64,000 nt of DNA from Paraniabella hibiscisoli (GCF_022512515.1 NZ_JAKWBK010000001.1:4278001-4342000), one strand, 5' to 3'. Shown: positions 33,020-43,151, numbered from the stretch's first letter. Numbers and translations: made by a program. The notes: generated by a model from the sequence alone, not told the origin.

Positions 33020-35842
33020 ATGAAGCCAATCGTTAGTCTATTTTTTGTTTTTGTTTACTGGTTTGTAATACCGGCATCGGCACAATTGAAGGTCGCAAAA
33101 AATGGCCGCATAACCCTGTCATCTGCTGGAAAATCGTATGAGTTTTCTCCTGACTTTATAGTATTGTATAGTCCGGTTGATCCTGTACTGGCATTGAAGC
33201 CAGCAGGAATACCTAAGGTCGCGTATAATATACCCACCTGGAAAACTATGGGCAATACTAATTCAGATTATGTACAACAACAAGTGAGTGAGTCGGTTGC
33301 AGGCGATGGATTTGATGATAAGATATTGAGAAGTAAAAAGGAGAACAGAACGGCTAATATTTATCATTCGGGCGCTGCCAGTTTTTTAGTGGCTAATAAG
33401 GTCATTGAAACGCAAGACTCTGTACTGCTGTTATTTCCCGAACAGCCATTGTTTACGCTTAAAGCCTGGATTAAGAAAGATATGGGTACTGATGTTCAGC
33501 TTCATTTTGTGTTGACCCCAAAAAATGATGGTTTTTACAGTGTAGGCTACACTGGTGCACCATCCTTTGATAAGGACAAGGCAGCAGAACTATGGCAGCC
33601 ATTAATATGGACGGAGAAAAGAGCTCCCCGGCAGCCTTATATGACGCCCTCTTTTATGGCAACACTTCCCACAACTCTGGTGAACGACGGATCTAATTCG
33701 ATTGGTGTAATGGCAGATCCAAAATACCTGCCTTTTCAGCCATTGCCTCTTTTAGAAAATAGTCAGTTTGGTATTGCATTGCTTAATAACAAAATGCAGC
33801 TACAACCCCAAGTATTTGCTCCCATTCTGGGTGGGGTTAACTCGCAGATGACGGCAGGTAAGGTCTTTTCCTTCTCTGTAAGCCTTATTGTTAAACCTCT
33901 TGATATTACCGGTACTTATGAGCATTTAGCCAGAAAAGATATGGGGTTTCGGGACTACCGCACCAATGCTACTGTATCCATGAATACCACATTGGACAAT
34001 TTGATTGATTATTCAAAAACTCACTACGCATGGTTTATCGATAGCTTAAAAGGTTTTGCTTATTCAACGGATGTACCAGGTGCGGTAAAGAATGTTTCAA
34101 GTCTCAACCCAATGGAACTGGCTTTGGTGCGGGATGACAAAGAAATGTTTGAGAAAAGAGCTTACCCGTTAATGGAGTTTATGTTGTCGAGAGAGAAGTT
34201 TTTATTTACACTTGATAGTGCTCAGAAAATACAATCGCCTTCCAGGAAGTTAAAAGGCCCTATTGCGCCTTTATCTGAGTTGCAGGTATTGTATAATATC
34301 TTTGGTAAGGCGAATTCCTTTTATCCCCTGATGGCGGAGAAAGAATTCGGGAGTGCGCGAGTGCGAAACCTTGACGAGAAGCAAAAAGGACACAATTGGA
34401 TCAATGCGATGTTCATGTTTAAACTAACATCCGATTCTTCCTACTTAAAGCTAAGCAAAGAATTAGCGGATATATACCTTAAAGAACGGGTTGATAAAAG
34501 AATAGAACAGTTTGGTGACCCGATGGTTAGCGCTAACTTTTTCTGGCCTACGTTTACCAACAACTGGTCTGCATTGCTGGAACTATATGAATTAACGGGT
34601 GAACAGCGTTATCTTAATGCGGCACACGACGGTGCCCGGCATTACACTTTATTCACCTGGATGGTGCCACAGATTCCGGATAGCCTGGTTACTGTGAACA
34701 AAGGAGGCAAGGCGCCTATGTATTGGTACCTTAAATCAAAAGGCCATCGCCAGATGTATTATCGAAGAAAAAGTACCTGCATGGCGTCTGTCAGAAGTAG
34801 GTCTTACACCTGAATCTTCAGGTACATCAACGGGGCACAGGGGCATATTTATGTCGAACTATGCGCCCTGGTTATTGCGAATAGGATATTACACCAAGGA
34901 TAGTTTTTTGATGAATGTAGCAAAAGCTGCTATAGTTGGCCGATCGGAAAGTTTTCCCGGCTATCATATCAACACAGCGAGAACAACCGCTTATGAGAAA
35001 GTAGATTTTCCCCTTCATGAGCATAAAGATCAAAGCGTGAATTCCTTTCACTATAATCATATATTGCCAATGGCTTCGATGTTTATCGATTACCTGGTTT
35101 CCGATGCTTTTGTAAAAAGCAATGGGCAGATCGATTTTCCGAGTGAGTACATCGAAGGATATGCCTATCTGCAAAATAAATTCTATGGAGCCGCAAAAGG
35201 GATGTTTTTTCGCTGAAAGAGGCGCAACTATGGATGCCATCCCGGCTTTTAAGGACGGATGATATTGCGCTAAATTATATCAGTGCCAAAAAGGGAGACA
35301 CTTTACTGCTTGCCTTTTTGAACCAGTCTTTAAAGCCCGTTACCTCAAAAGTTAGGGTTAATCCTTCCTGGGTGACATTCTCAAAACAAGCCAGTGTGCA
35401 GTTATTATCACCTTCAGGCAAGGTGCAGTCCTTAAAGGATAGTGCTTTTCAAATTGTAGTACCTGCCGCGGGTATGACAGCTGTCGCTATTTCAGGCGCC
35501 GGTATTCCGAAGGGGTTCCAGGATCAAATACTTGCAACGCAGGATGACAGCGGTAATGACTATGCGATGATTCCGGAAGGGGATACAAAGGCATTACTTT
35601 TTAAACTGGGTGCTTATAGCCGCCGCTTATATGTTTTTATGCAGGAAGATGATAGTAAGTGGAAATCCGTAAAACTGGTATACCAGGTAAATGGAAAGCA
35701 AAAGCAAGAATTGGTAAAAGGAGAATATCCGTTTGAGTTTACGATACCGGTGGACGCGAATAAGCCGGTTCGCTTTAAACTGGAGCTAACTGGTCGTGAC
35801 GGGAAACTGGTGCATTCACAAGAAATAGAATTAGGCAGATAA
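33020..35842 (+). CDS. Large exported protein C, toroid paralogue, function unknown, two frameshifts
   Basis: About 940 residues. The start at ATG 33020 gives a signal peptide (VSLFFVFVYWFVIPASAQ). A long beta-rich half is followed by helical hairpins (KGHNWINAMFMFKLTSDSSYL, NNWSALLELYELTGEQRYL). The signature FHYNHILPMASMFIDYL then KSNGQIDFPSEY parallels A and B. A C-terminal sandwich (LGAYSRRLYVFMQEDDSKW) matches that of B. Frame changes lie near 34765 and 35205. In the catalytic-signature region the first His of the HH pair is Asn here (YNH), so C may differ in activity. It is followed 28 nt later by the FAD oxidoreductase. No known family assigned. Confidence 0.7.
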
Positions 35843-35870
35843 GCCTTAATAAAAAGATAAAGAAAAAATA

Positions 35871-38150
35871 ATGATACGTAAAGAGGTAGAAAAGAGGAGA
35901 AGCCTGAAAGTAGAAGAAGAGCGTGCGGACCTTGCCATTATCGGTGGCGGTATGTCGGGTGTGTGTGCCGCTATAACAGCTGCCCGGCAGGGCCTGAAAG
36001 TGTTACTGGTGCAGGATAGGCCTGTGTTAGGTGGCAATGCTTCCAGTGAGGTACGTCTGTGGATATTAGGAGCCACCTCACACATGGGTAATAATAACCG
36101 GTGGAGCAGGGAAGGAGGTGTGATAGATGAAATACTGGTTGAAAACACTTACAGAAATCCTGAAGGCAACCCGGTGATACTCGACATGATCCTGTTGGAT
36201 AAAGTGATGCAGGAAACCAATATCCGGTTGTTACTCAATACAGCTGTATATGAGGTTATGAAAGTAACCGACGATAAGATCAAAAGCGTAAAGGCTTTTT
36301 GTAGCCAGAACTCAACCGAATACCTGATCAATGCGCCTTTGTTTTGTGATGCCTCAGGCGACGGTATATTGGGTTTTCTGGCGGGAGCCGCCTTCCGCAT
36401 GGGAGCAGAAAGCCGGGAGGAATTTAATGAGCCGATGGCGCCTGATCTGAGCTACGGAGAGTTGCTCGGCCACTCTCTATATTTTTATACTAAAGATACC
36501 GGCAAACCGGTGCATTTTTCTGCTCCCTCTTTTGCAATGGATGTACAGGCTAACGTGCCAAGATATAAAAGCTTTAATGCCAAAGAACATGGTTGTAAGT
36601 TGTGGTGGGTGGAATATGGCGGCCGCCTAGATACTGTTCATGATACTGAAAAAATAAAATGGGAACTATGGAAGGTGATTTACGGAGTGTGGGATTATAT
36701 TAAAAACTCAGGCAGCTTTCCTGAGGCGGCCAACTATACGTTAGAATGGGTGGGCATGATCCCTGGAAAAAGAGAGAGCCGCAGGTTTGAAGGTGATTAT
36801 ATTTTGTCGCAAGCCGATCTTATTGAACAGCGCACCCACCCCGATGCAGTTGCTTACGGTGGTTGGTCTATCGATCTGCATCCTGCAGACGGCGTCTTTA
36901 GCGACCGTTCGCCCTGTAATCAATGGCATAGCAAAGGTGTTTTCCAGATACCTTATCGTTCTTTATATAGTCGTAATATTAGTAACCTCTTTTTAGCGGG
37001 ACGTATTATTAGTGTAAGCCATGTAGCTTTTGGCGCTACCCGCGTAATGGCCACCTGCGGCTATGTTGCCCAGGTAATTGCGGTAGCGGCGGCACTTTGC
37101 CTGAAATATAATAAAATGCCCGCTGCCTTATACAACGATGGTTTCATAACCGAGTTGCAGGCAGGTTTGATGCGTGCCGGACAATTTATCCCGGGCATGC
37201 AGTTACACGATGCCGATGACCTGGTACAGCATTGCAATATCACGGCCAGTTCTGGGTTAAGTTTTACTGGGTTCAGCGAAGAAGGGTACATGCTCAAGAC
37301 CTTATCGGTGTCGGCAGGACAAATGTTACCCCTGACTGCCGGGAAAGTACCGGTATCGAAGCTGCTGGTACATGCTTTTGAAAAGACGACTTTAAAAGCT
37401 GAATTAAGAATCAGCAGTCGCTATGGTTCTTTTACTCCTGATGTAATATTAAAGCACCTGGATATTGCCATAGACCAGGGAGCTCACTACATCGAACTCG
37501 ACTTTGAGGTAACAATCGATAAAGATCAGTATGTTTTTATTTGTTTCCTCACTAATGAACAATTGCAACTGGCCTATTCTCCTCAACGGATAACCGGCCT
37601 GTTATCGGTATTTAATGGTACCAATAAAGCAGTTTCCAATAATGGAAAACAGGAGGCTCCTGAAGGCTCGGCTGTAGATAGCTTTGAATTCTGGTGCCCT
37701 CAAAGACGACCCGAAGGACATAACCTGGCTTTACAACTGGATACGGTTATACCTTTTAAAGCAGCCTATGTCAGCAATGGTATTAATCGCCCCACGATAC
37801 AACCGAATGCCTGGGTGGCAGACTTTTCAGATACAAAGCCTGCTATACAATTGGCCTGGGAGCAGCCTCAGCCGATCAAAAAGATGCAGCTTGTTTTTGA
37901 TACCGATACTGACCATCCAATGGAATCGGTTTTGATGACACACCCCGAAACTGTGATGCCGTTCTGCGTAAGAAATTACTATATTGAAGATGATAAAGGA
38001 AACAGGGTTTATCAAAAGAGTGATAACTTCCATACCATTAATAACATCATCTTTAATGAACCTGTTATTACTGAAAAGCTTAAACTTGTGGTAGAGCATC
38101 CATCGAAGCAGGTAGCTGCATCTATCTTTTCTATAAGATGTTACTCATAA
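35871..38150 (+). CDS. Cytoplasmic FAD-dependent oxidoreductase (PF12831-type) with C-terminal discoidin-like domain
   Basis: Intact, 759 residues, no signal peptide. A Rossmann FAD motif ADLAIIGGGMSGVCAAITAA starts near residue 20, followed by VLGGNASSEVRLWILGA, the hallmark of the FAD_oxidored family. Further FAD-contact segments are CDASGDGILGFLAG, GWSIDLHPADG and LFLAGRIISVSHVAFGATRVMATCGYVAQ. The last 200 residues look like a beta-sandwich (FEFWCPQRRPEG ... LKLVVEHPSKQ). Homologues in glycan loci are often exported, so a cytoplasmic form next to a symporter suggests oxidation of an imported sugar or sugar acid. The actual substrate is unknown. It lies 10 nt upstream of the symporter. Confidence 0.8.
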   Translation: MIRKEVEKRRSLKVEEERADLAIIGGGMSGVCAAITAARQGLKVLLVQDRPVLGGNASSEVRLWILGATSHMGNNNRWSREGGVIDEILVENTYRNPEGNPVILDMILLDKVMQETNIRLLLNTAVYEVMKVTDDKIKSVKAFCSQNSTEYLINAPLFCDASGDGILGFLAGAAFRMGAESREEFNEPMAPDLSYGELLGHSLYFYTKDTGKPVHFSAPSFAMDVQANVPRYKSFNAKEHGCKLWWVEYGGRLDTVHDTEKIKWELWKVIYGVWDYIKNSGSFPEAANYTLEWVGMIPGKRESRRFEGDYILSQADLIEQRTHPDAVAYGGWSIDLHPADGVFSDRSPCNQWHSKGVFQIPYRSLYSRNISNLFLAGRIISVSHVAFGATRVMATCGYVAQVIAVAAALCLKYNKMPAALYNDGFITELQAGLMRAGQFIPGMQLHDADDLVQHCNITASSGLSFTGFSEEGYMLKTLSVSAGQMLPLTAGKVPVSKLLVHAFEKTTLKAELRISSRYGSFTPDVILKHLDIAIDQGAHYIELDFEVTIDKDQYVFICFLTNEQLQLAYSPQRITGLLSVFNGTNKAVSNNGKQEAPEGSAVDSFEFWCPQRRPEGHNLALQLDTVIPFKAAYVSNGINRPTIQPNAWVADFSDTKPAIQLAWEQPQPIKKMQLVFDTDTDHPMESVLMTHPETVMPFCVRNYYIEDDKGNRVYQKSDNFHTINNIIFNEPVITEKLKLVVEHPSKQVAASIFSIRCYS

Positions 38151-38160
38151 ATATTAAATA

Positions 38161-39823
38161 ATGACCGATACAATTGTAGTTATAGTATTTTCCGTTTTTA
38201 TCCTGCTGGTAGGAATCAGCTTTTCTAAGACAGGCAGAAACCTCAAATCCTTCTTCGCTGGGGGAGAATCGGTGCCCTGGTTTATAGGTGGGCTTTCTTT
38301 GTTTATGAGCTTTTTTCGGCAGGTACTTTTGTAGCATGGGGAGCAATTGCTTATCAACATGGATGGGTAGCCGTCACTATTCAATGGACCATGTGCATTG
38401 GCGCCTGATCACCGGCCTTTACCTGGCCCCCAAATGGAAAGCGACGGGTAACCTTACGGCTGCTGAATTTATTAAAGCAAGGCTGGGTAATAAAGTGCAG
38501 AAAATTTATATCTACATATTTACTATTGTATCGGTGTTCATCAAAGGTTCGGTGTTATATTCCGTATCAAAACTGGTGTCAGCATCGTTAGACTATCCGT
38601 TGGTACCTGTTACCATAATACTGGGTGTATTAATGATTTCTTACACTGCAGTAGGCGGCCTTTGGGCGGTAATGGTAACTGATATCTTACAGTTCGTGGT
38701 ACTTACGGCTGCTGTGATCATTATTCTTCCACTGGTATTTACCGAAGTAGGAGGGTTGGATAGCTTTCTATCCAAAGCGCCCGAAGGTTTTTTTAATTTA
38801 ACCAATGGAGATTACACCTGGGGCTTCATTTTTGCATTTGCTATTTACCATATATTTTATATTGGCGGCAACTGGACCTTTGTACAGCGGTATACCAGTG
38901 TGGATACACCCAAAAGCGCTTCTAAAGTAGCTTACCTTTTTGCAGGCTTGTATATATTGAGCCCTATATTATGGATGTTGCCTCCCATGACCTACCAGGT
39001 CATTCACCCCGGTTTAACCGGTGTAGATGCAGAGAATGCTTATATAATGGTATGCAAACAGGTATTGCCGGCAGGCTTACTGGGCCTGATGCTAACGGGT
39101 ATGTATTTTTCTACCTCAGCTTCTGCTAATACAGCACTTAACGTGGTGTCAGCTGTATTTACTAATGATATATACAAAGGATCGATTAATCCACAGGCTA
39201 ATGATAAGAAGCTGATGTTTGTTGCCCGGGCTTCCTCCTGGTTCTTCGGATTGTTTATGATATTGATAGCACTGGGTGTGCCATACATTGGCGGTATTGT
39301 AGAGTTTACATTAAGTGTAGGCGCTATAACCGGAGGTCCGTTGTTACTGCCACCTATCTGGTCTTTATTCTCCAAAAGGCTTACGGGCAAGGCTACCATT
39401 TACATAACAACAGTATCGCTGGCAGTAAATCTTTTATTTAAAATGATTATACCTTTTACTAATGGCTATAAGCTATCCAGGGCCAACGAAATGTTGTTAG
39501 GGGTATTGCTGCCATTAATAATGTTAGTGATTTATGAGCTGTGGGTGAAAAAGAAAATTACCACCAGCGCGGACTATAACGACTACCTGAAGTATAAATC
39601 AGAAAAGAAAGCTGCTGCCGTGGATATAGACGAAGAGGAAAAGCTGGCTATCAAAAAACAGAATGTATTTGGTTTAAAGATGATCAGCTTCTCTCTGGTT
39701 TTTATGGCTGTACTATTGTTGATCTTATCATTTATTACATCAAAAGGCGGAGCTTTAGTTGCTGGTATTGCGGTTGCTATAATGCTGGGAGCTATTATAC
39801 CCTGGCGGGCATCAAGGAGCTAA
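38161..39823 (+). CDS. Sodium/solute symporter (SSS family), two frameshifts
   Basis: Inner-membrane transporter of about 554 residues with around 13-14 hydrophobic segments. It opens TIVVIVFSVFILLVGISF, then SFFAGGESVPWFIGGLSLFMS, a classical SSS N-terminus. ISYTAVGGLWAVMVTDILQFVV and GLMLTGMYFSTSASANTALNVVS carry the sodium-site helices. Frame changes lie near 38318 (T run) and 38402. Last gene of the operon, it would carry a sugar or uronate made by the exported enzymes across the inner membrane to the FAD oxidoreductase upstream. The solute is inferred from context only. Confidence 0.87.
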
Positions 39824-40135
39824 GATCTTTATACTTTTGGTGGATTTCTTTTCGCTGTTGACAAGTAAGATAATTGCTTAGCGGAATAGTGTTTATGAAA
39901 GTTTAAGCTGGTAGTTGTAAGTGGGCTTCATATAAAAAGCGCGCCTTAGTATTATCTTGCAAGAATTGAGGACTCAGCCTATCCACACCGTCGAGGAGCA
40001 TTTCATTACATTTAGCAGCCATGAATAATGTATTTCGAAAAGTTTTATAGGTAAGTAGAGATTTTCTTTGAAATATGCTATTGAAACAAAAGCCACATTA
40101 CTGTAGCTTTCATATGGTAAATTGAACCGGATCGC
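39824..40135. other. Intergenic region after the susC operon
   Basis: About 310 bp between the symporter stop and the convergent SRPBCC gene. I see no convincing hairpin followed by a T run, no gene and no repeat. The GC-poor sequence is typical intergenic DNA. Confidence 0.4.
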
Positions 40136-40579
40136 CTAATTGATTTCATCAATCTTCACGTCCCTCGGATTAGGCGATCCTTTAAGTTTTTCAATCAGGT
40201 CTTTTAAGCTCATCAGGAATATAGCCCACTTGGTGCTGCAGTGGTGCATGAACTCCGTTGCTTCTTTCCAGCCTTCATGCTTAAATAAAATAACCACGTA
40301 GTCATCGACTTGTTTTAGTTCCCACCGAATGACCGAACCGATCCATTGTGGTTCCCCGGCTACCACTTCCCACTCAACCAGGTTTTGGGTAACGGTTTTT
40401 ACCCGCATGTCAAAACCACCGGCCATAAACCGGAAAGCGATGATGCCTTCCACGGTACCTGGCTCACCGGTGGTGTCTTCTGTCCACCAGCCTCTAAGTC
40501 CTTCGAGGGTAGTTAGTGTATGGTGAACTGCTGTAATGTCCCGGGTCTTAACAGCGATACGGTGTAAGATGTCTGCCAT
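40136..40579 (-). CDS. SRPBCC/AHSA1-type START-like protein 1
   Basis: About 147 residues. MADILHRIAVKT (ATG 40579) is preferred to the upstream start at 40618, because a TAATTTTG -7-like element lies at 40623-40616 on the minus strand. Features of the AHSA1 activator/SRPBCC fold are ITAVHHTLTTLEGLRGWWTEDT, WIGSVIRWELKQ, LFKHEGW and WAIFLMSLKDLIE. The fold makes a hydrophobic cavity, and most members have no known ligand. It is clearly homologous to the gene at 41824, sharing GLxGWWT, WIGxVI, HEGW and the Cys/Trp-Ala-x-Phe-Leu helix. Both flank a GlxA-type regulator. Confidence 0.8.
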   Translation of the reverse strand: MADILHRIAVKTRDITAVHHTLTTLEGLRGWWTEDTTGEPGTVEGIIAFRFMAGGFDMRVKTVTQNLVEWEVVAGEPQWIGSVIRWELKQVDDYVVILFKHEGWKEATEFMHHCSTKWAIFLMSLKDLIEKLKGSPNPRDVKIDEIN

Positions 40580-40711
40580 AATGATAACTTTAAATTTAGA
40601 GTAACTGAATAAAGACAAAATTAATGTATACAGGAAGTAGGACAGGGGCTTAAAATAGACATTTTAAAGGGGTGATTTGGACAGCTCATAGCGCTTGGCT
40701 CAGGCTATTAG

Positions 40712-41704
40712 TTATAGATCACTCTCCTTGTTATATTTACTTTTGTACGCTAGTGGCGACAGTCCTGTTACCTTCCTGAATATCTCGCGGAACGCCTTCA
40801 TATCTGCATACCCGGTTTCATACATCACTTCGCTGATGGTCTTTCTCGTCGATTCCAGGGCCTTCTTGGCGGATTCTATCTTCACCCGTTGCAGGTATTC
40901 CAGAGGTGTATTACCGGTGGCTTTGATAAACCTGCGATCGAAATTTCTTCTGCCTACCGCATACTTCCTGGACAAAGCTTCAAAGGATATCTTTTCGTAA
41001 TAATTGTCTTCAATATATTGCTGGGCTAACTTTACGACCGGGTCATCATGGGATTTTTGGCCGGCAAAGATCACAAAATCAGATTGCGTGTGGCGGTCAA
41101 TATCGATCTGGAAGATCTTAGAACAATATACAGCAGTGGCGCGGTCGTAAAATTTTTCCACGAGGTATAAGATCAGGTTTAAAAACGAGTAGCCACCACC
41201 ATTGGTATAAATCCCGTTTTCATCAGTAATAAGTTTATCGGGTTGCACTTTAACTTTTGGGAAGAGCCGTTTGAAATGAGCAGCAGTGTTCCAGTGTAGC
41301 GAGCAATGCCGCTGATCCAGTAGCCCCGTTGAAGCCAGCAGGTAAGCGCCCGTGCACATACACGCCAGTTCCGCTCCCTGTTTATATTGATCATTCATAA
41401 AGCGAATAAGAGGTTCATTCTCTTTAGCCAGCCCGTTAAAATCCGGCGCCACCGCCGGTATGATCACCAGGTCTGTGGCTTTAATATCTGTAACCTTACA
41501 TTGGGGCTGTATCTGTAGCAGCCCTTTGATAAAACTGGATTGCATCGCTACTCCTGCCAGTTGAATATCGAATACCGGTTCATTACCTTTTTCTATTCGA
41601 TAATTGTTGGCGCCCGAAAAGATATGATAGGCCCCGATAATGCAGGAAATTGTATTAGGACCTGCCTGCATATCCGGTACCAAAATAGTCAGATGCTTGC
41701 CCAT
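40712..41704 (-). CDS. GlxA-family AraC regulator (DJ-1/PfpI-like domain plus HTH)
   Basis: Intact, 330 residues. The N-terminal class-I-glutamine-amidotransferase-like domain has a nucleophile-elbow Cys in ELACMCTGAYLLAS near residue 116. The C-terminal 100 residues are an AraC HTH pair (KISFEALSRKYAVGRRNFDRRF; ISEVMYETGYADMKAFREIFRKVTG; PLAYKSKY). Such regulators sense small molecules or redox state through the N-terminal domain. It is divergent from SRPBCC gene 2 and codirectional with SRPBCC gene 1. A good promoter lies just upstream at 41750-41720. The effector is unknown. Confidence 0.88.
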   Translation of the reverse strand: MGKHLTILVPDMQAGPNTISCIIGAYHIFSGANNYRIEKGNEPVFDIQLAGVAMQSSFIKGLLQIQPQCKVTDIKATDLVIIPAVAPDFNGLAKENEPLIRFMNDQYKQGAELACMCTGAYLLASTGLLDQRHCSLHWNTAAHFKRLFPKVKVQPDKLITDENGIYTNGGGYSFLNLILYLVEKFYDRATAVYCSKIFQIDIDRHTQSDFVIFAGQKSHDDPVVKLAQQYIEDNYYEKISFEALSRKYAVGRRNFDRRFIKATGNTPLEYLQRVKIESAKKALESTRKTISEVMYETGYADMKAFREIFRKVTGLSPLAYKSKYNKESDL

Positions 41705-41719
41705 AAAAATACTTTATCG

Positions 41720-41750
41720 CAAAGCTAGACCTTTGTTCTGTCCAAAACAA
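41720..41750 (-). promoter_or_regulatory. Promoter of the GlxA-type regulator
   Basis: On the minus strand TTG (plus 41750-41748) lies 20 bp from TAGCTTTG (plus 41727-41720), matching the TTTG-N(19-21)-TAnnTTTG consensus. Predicted transcription start is near 41713, leaving a leader of only about 9 nt before the ATG at 41704. Confidence 0.55.
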
Positions 41751-41823
41751 CCCCTAACGATGTCTGAATTGCACCACCCTGCAGCCTTTTCCCGTTTTTA
41801 CCTTTATTTGAAATTTGAAGATT

Positions 41824-42294
41824 ATGAAGCAATCATTCTTATCTGATCCTGCTTTTGCAATCGGGCCGGCCATTCATCATCGACTGCTGATAGAGCAATC
41901 GGCCGGGGCCATATACGCAGCACTTACTACACAGGATGGTCTTGCTGGTTGGTGGACGCCACAGACGGTAGCCCTTCCTCAGGTCGGTTCTATATCACGG
42001 TTCAGCTTTGGTCCTGATTACTTTAAAGAGATGGAAGTGATGGAACTGGTAGCTTCAAGCCGGGTAAAGTGGCGTTGCCTGAAGGGTTTTGAAGACTGGA
42101 TCGGTACGGTAATCACTTTTGAGCTGGAGCCTCATCCGAAAGGAACAGTGGTAACGCTGCATCATGAAGGTTGGCTTGTTTACACCAAAGAGTTTGCTTC
42201 CTGCAGCTTTGACTGGGCGCTGTTTTTACGAAGTTTAAAGTTCCTTTGTCAAACAGGTAAGGGCTTTCCTTATCCTGACTTCAATAAAGTCTGA
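41824..42294 (+). CDS. SRPBCC/AHSA1-type START-like protein 2
   Basis: About 156 residues from ATG 41824 (a TTG at 41815 is less likely). It reads AIHHRLLIEQSAGAIYAALTTQDGLAGWWTPQT, then WIGTVITFELEPHPKGTVVTLHHEGW, SFDWALFLRSLKFLCQTGKG. The fold and key positions match the SRPBCC gene at 40136-40579, so the two are paralogues. It is transcribed away from the GlxA regulator, with 119 nt between starts. Function is unknown. AHSA1-like proteins in Bacteroidota often bind hydrophobic ligands. Confidence 0.8.
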   Translation: MKQSFLSDPAFAIGPAIHHRLLIEQSAGAIYAALTTQDGLAGWWTPQTVALPQVGSISRFSFGPDYFKEMEVMELVASSRVKWRCLKGFEDWIGTVITFELEPHPKGTVVTLHHEGWLVYTKEFASCSFDWALFLRSLKFLCQTGKGFPYPDFNKV

Positions 42295-42865
42295 AATTTT
42301 GCCCGGCTCATCAGTTTTGTAATTTAAAAGAAGTGTTGTCTAACTTTGTCTGGTACTTTCAGCGTTGCTAAAAATGTAAGTTGATCCTATTACTACCTCT
42401 AAACCTGGGCTGAAACAGTGCCTTTGATAATTTATAGCCTGGTTACCTTAATGCTTATAAAATAACTTTTGCCCATACTTATCTACTTTTGTGATGAAGA
42501 TGTATAAGTTTAGATGATCACCTTATGGTTAATTCCGGTTTTATTTCATGTGATAAAACCCGGTCTGCTATTGCAATACAATACTTAATAAGCTGGCCTT
42601 GAATATAAGGCGCTCTGCGCGTTACTTTAGGTCGGGGTCGCATTCATTTTCTACCTTTCTAACCATATTTATACGGTTTACTTCATGCTATTTAAGCGGG
42701 TATAACTTTCTAGTACCTTGAGGAATTAAATTATGGCATGGTATTATATATACTAATGCAACATTAATGATCAGTGAGGTTCGTATACCAAATGCCGATC
42801 TCTGGAAGACCACCAAAGAATCACTTCAGCAATCTTAAGTAAAACACAATGAAGATATTTAAAGA
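42295..42865. other. Non-coding region downstream of SRPBCC gene 2
   Basis: About 570 bp without a supportable gene. A TACTTTTG string at 42484-42491 resembles a plus-strand -7 element, but no -33 box sits at the right distance. No repeats recognised. The structured element described at 42869-42948 follows. Confidence 0.4.
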
Positions 42866-42868
42866 GCG

Positions 42869-42948
42869 TGTTAGTAGGGCTGACACGAATCCCCGGCAAA
42901 TTTGCCGGGGAGGGCTTATACCTCCTGTTTCTACAGGAGGTCTTTTTA
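42869..42948 (+). ncRNA. Probable structured small RNA or leader ending in an intrinsic terminator
   Basis: Three consecutive hairpins. The first is GTGTTA pairing with TGACAC (42869-42887, one G-U). The second is a perfect 20-nt palindrome at 42891-42910 (ten-base arm CCCCGGCAAA). The third is CCTCCTGT (42921-42928) with loop TTCT and ACAGGAGG (42933-42940), followed by TCTTTTT, a strong rho-independent terminator on the plus strand. No gene ends nearby on that strand except SRPBCC gene 2, about 570 nt upstream. A separate short transcript is therefore plausible. No known RNA family is recognised, and it could simply be a distant terminator. Confidence 0.45.
42919..42947 (+). terminator. Intrinsic terminator
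   Basis: Eight-base-pair GC-rich stem (CCTCCTGT/ACAGGAGG, 42921-42940) with a TTCT loop, followed directly by TCTTTTT. It is the clearest plus-strand terminator in the window and lies 205 nt upstream of the histidine kinase start. Confidence 0.75.
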
Positions 42949-43151
42949 TGGCTTTTGGTTACAGCCGGGAAATGAGGGCCATAAATACCATTCGACCTGC
43001 CTGAAATATAGATGGAGAACTGTAATGATTTTAGATAGCACGCAATGTACCGAATGGTATACATTGGGTTTAAACAAATTAGCTGTTATCTTTAATTGAA
43101 TTTTAGCATCGATCTATCACCGACTTTAAAGAACCGAAATCAAATTAACGT

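Noticed and set aside
42771..43064. A 97-codon minus-strand frame across the triple-hairpin element
   Set aside because: It crosses a strong terminator and palindrome, and its translation has no protein-like pattern.
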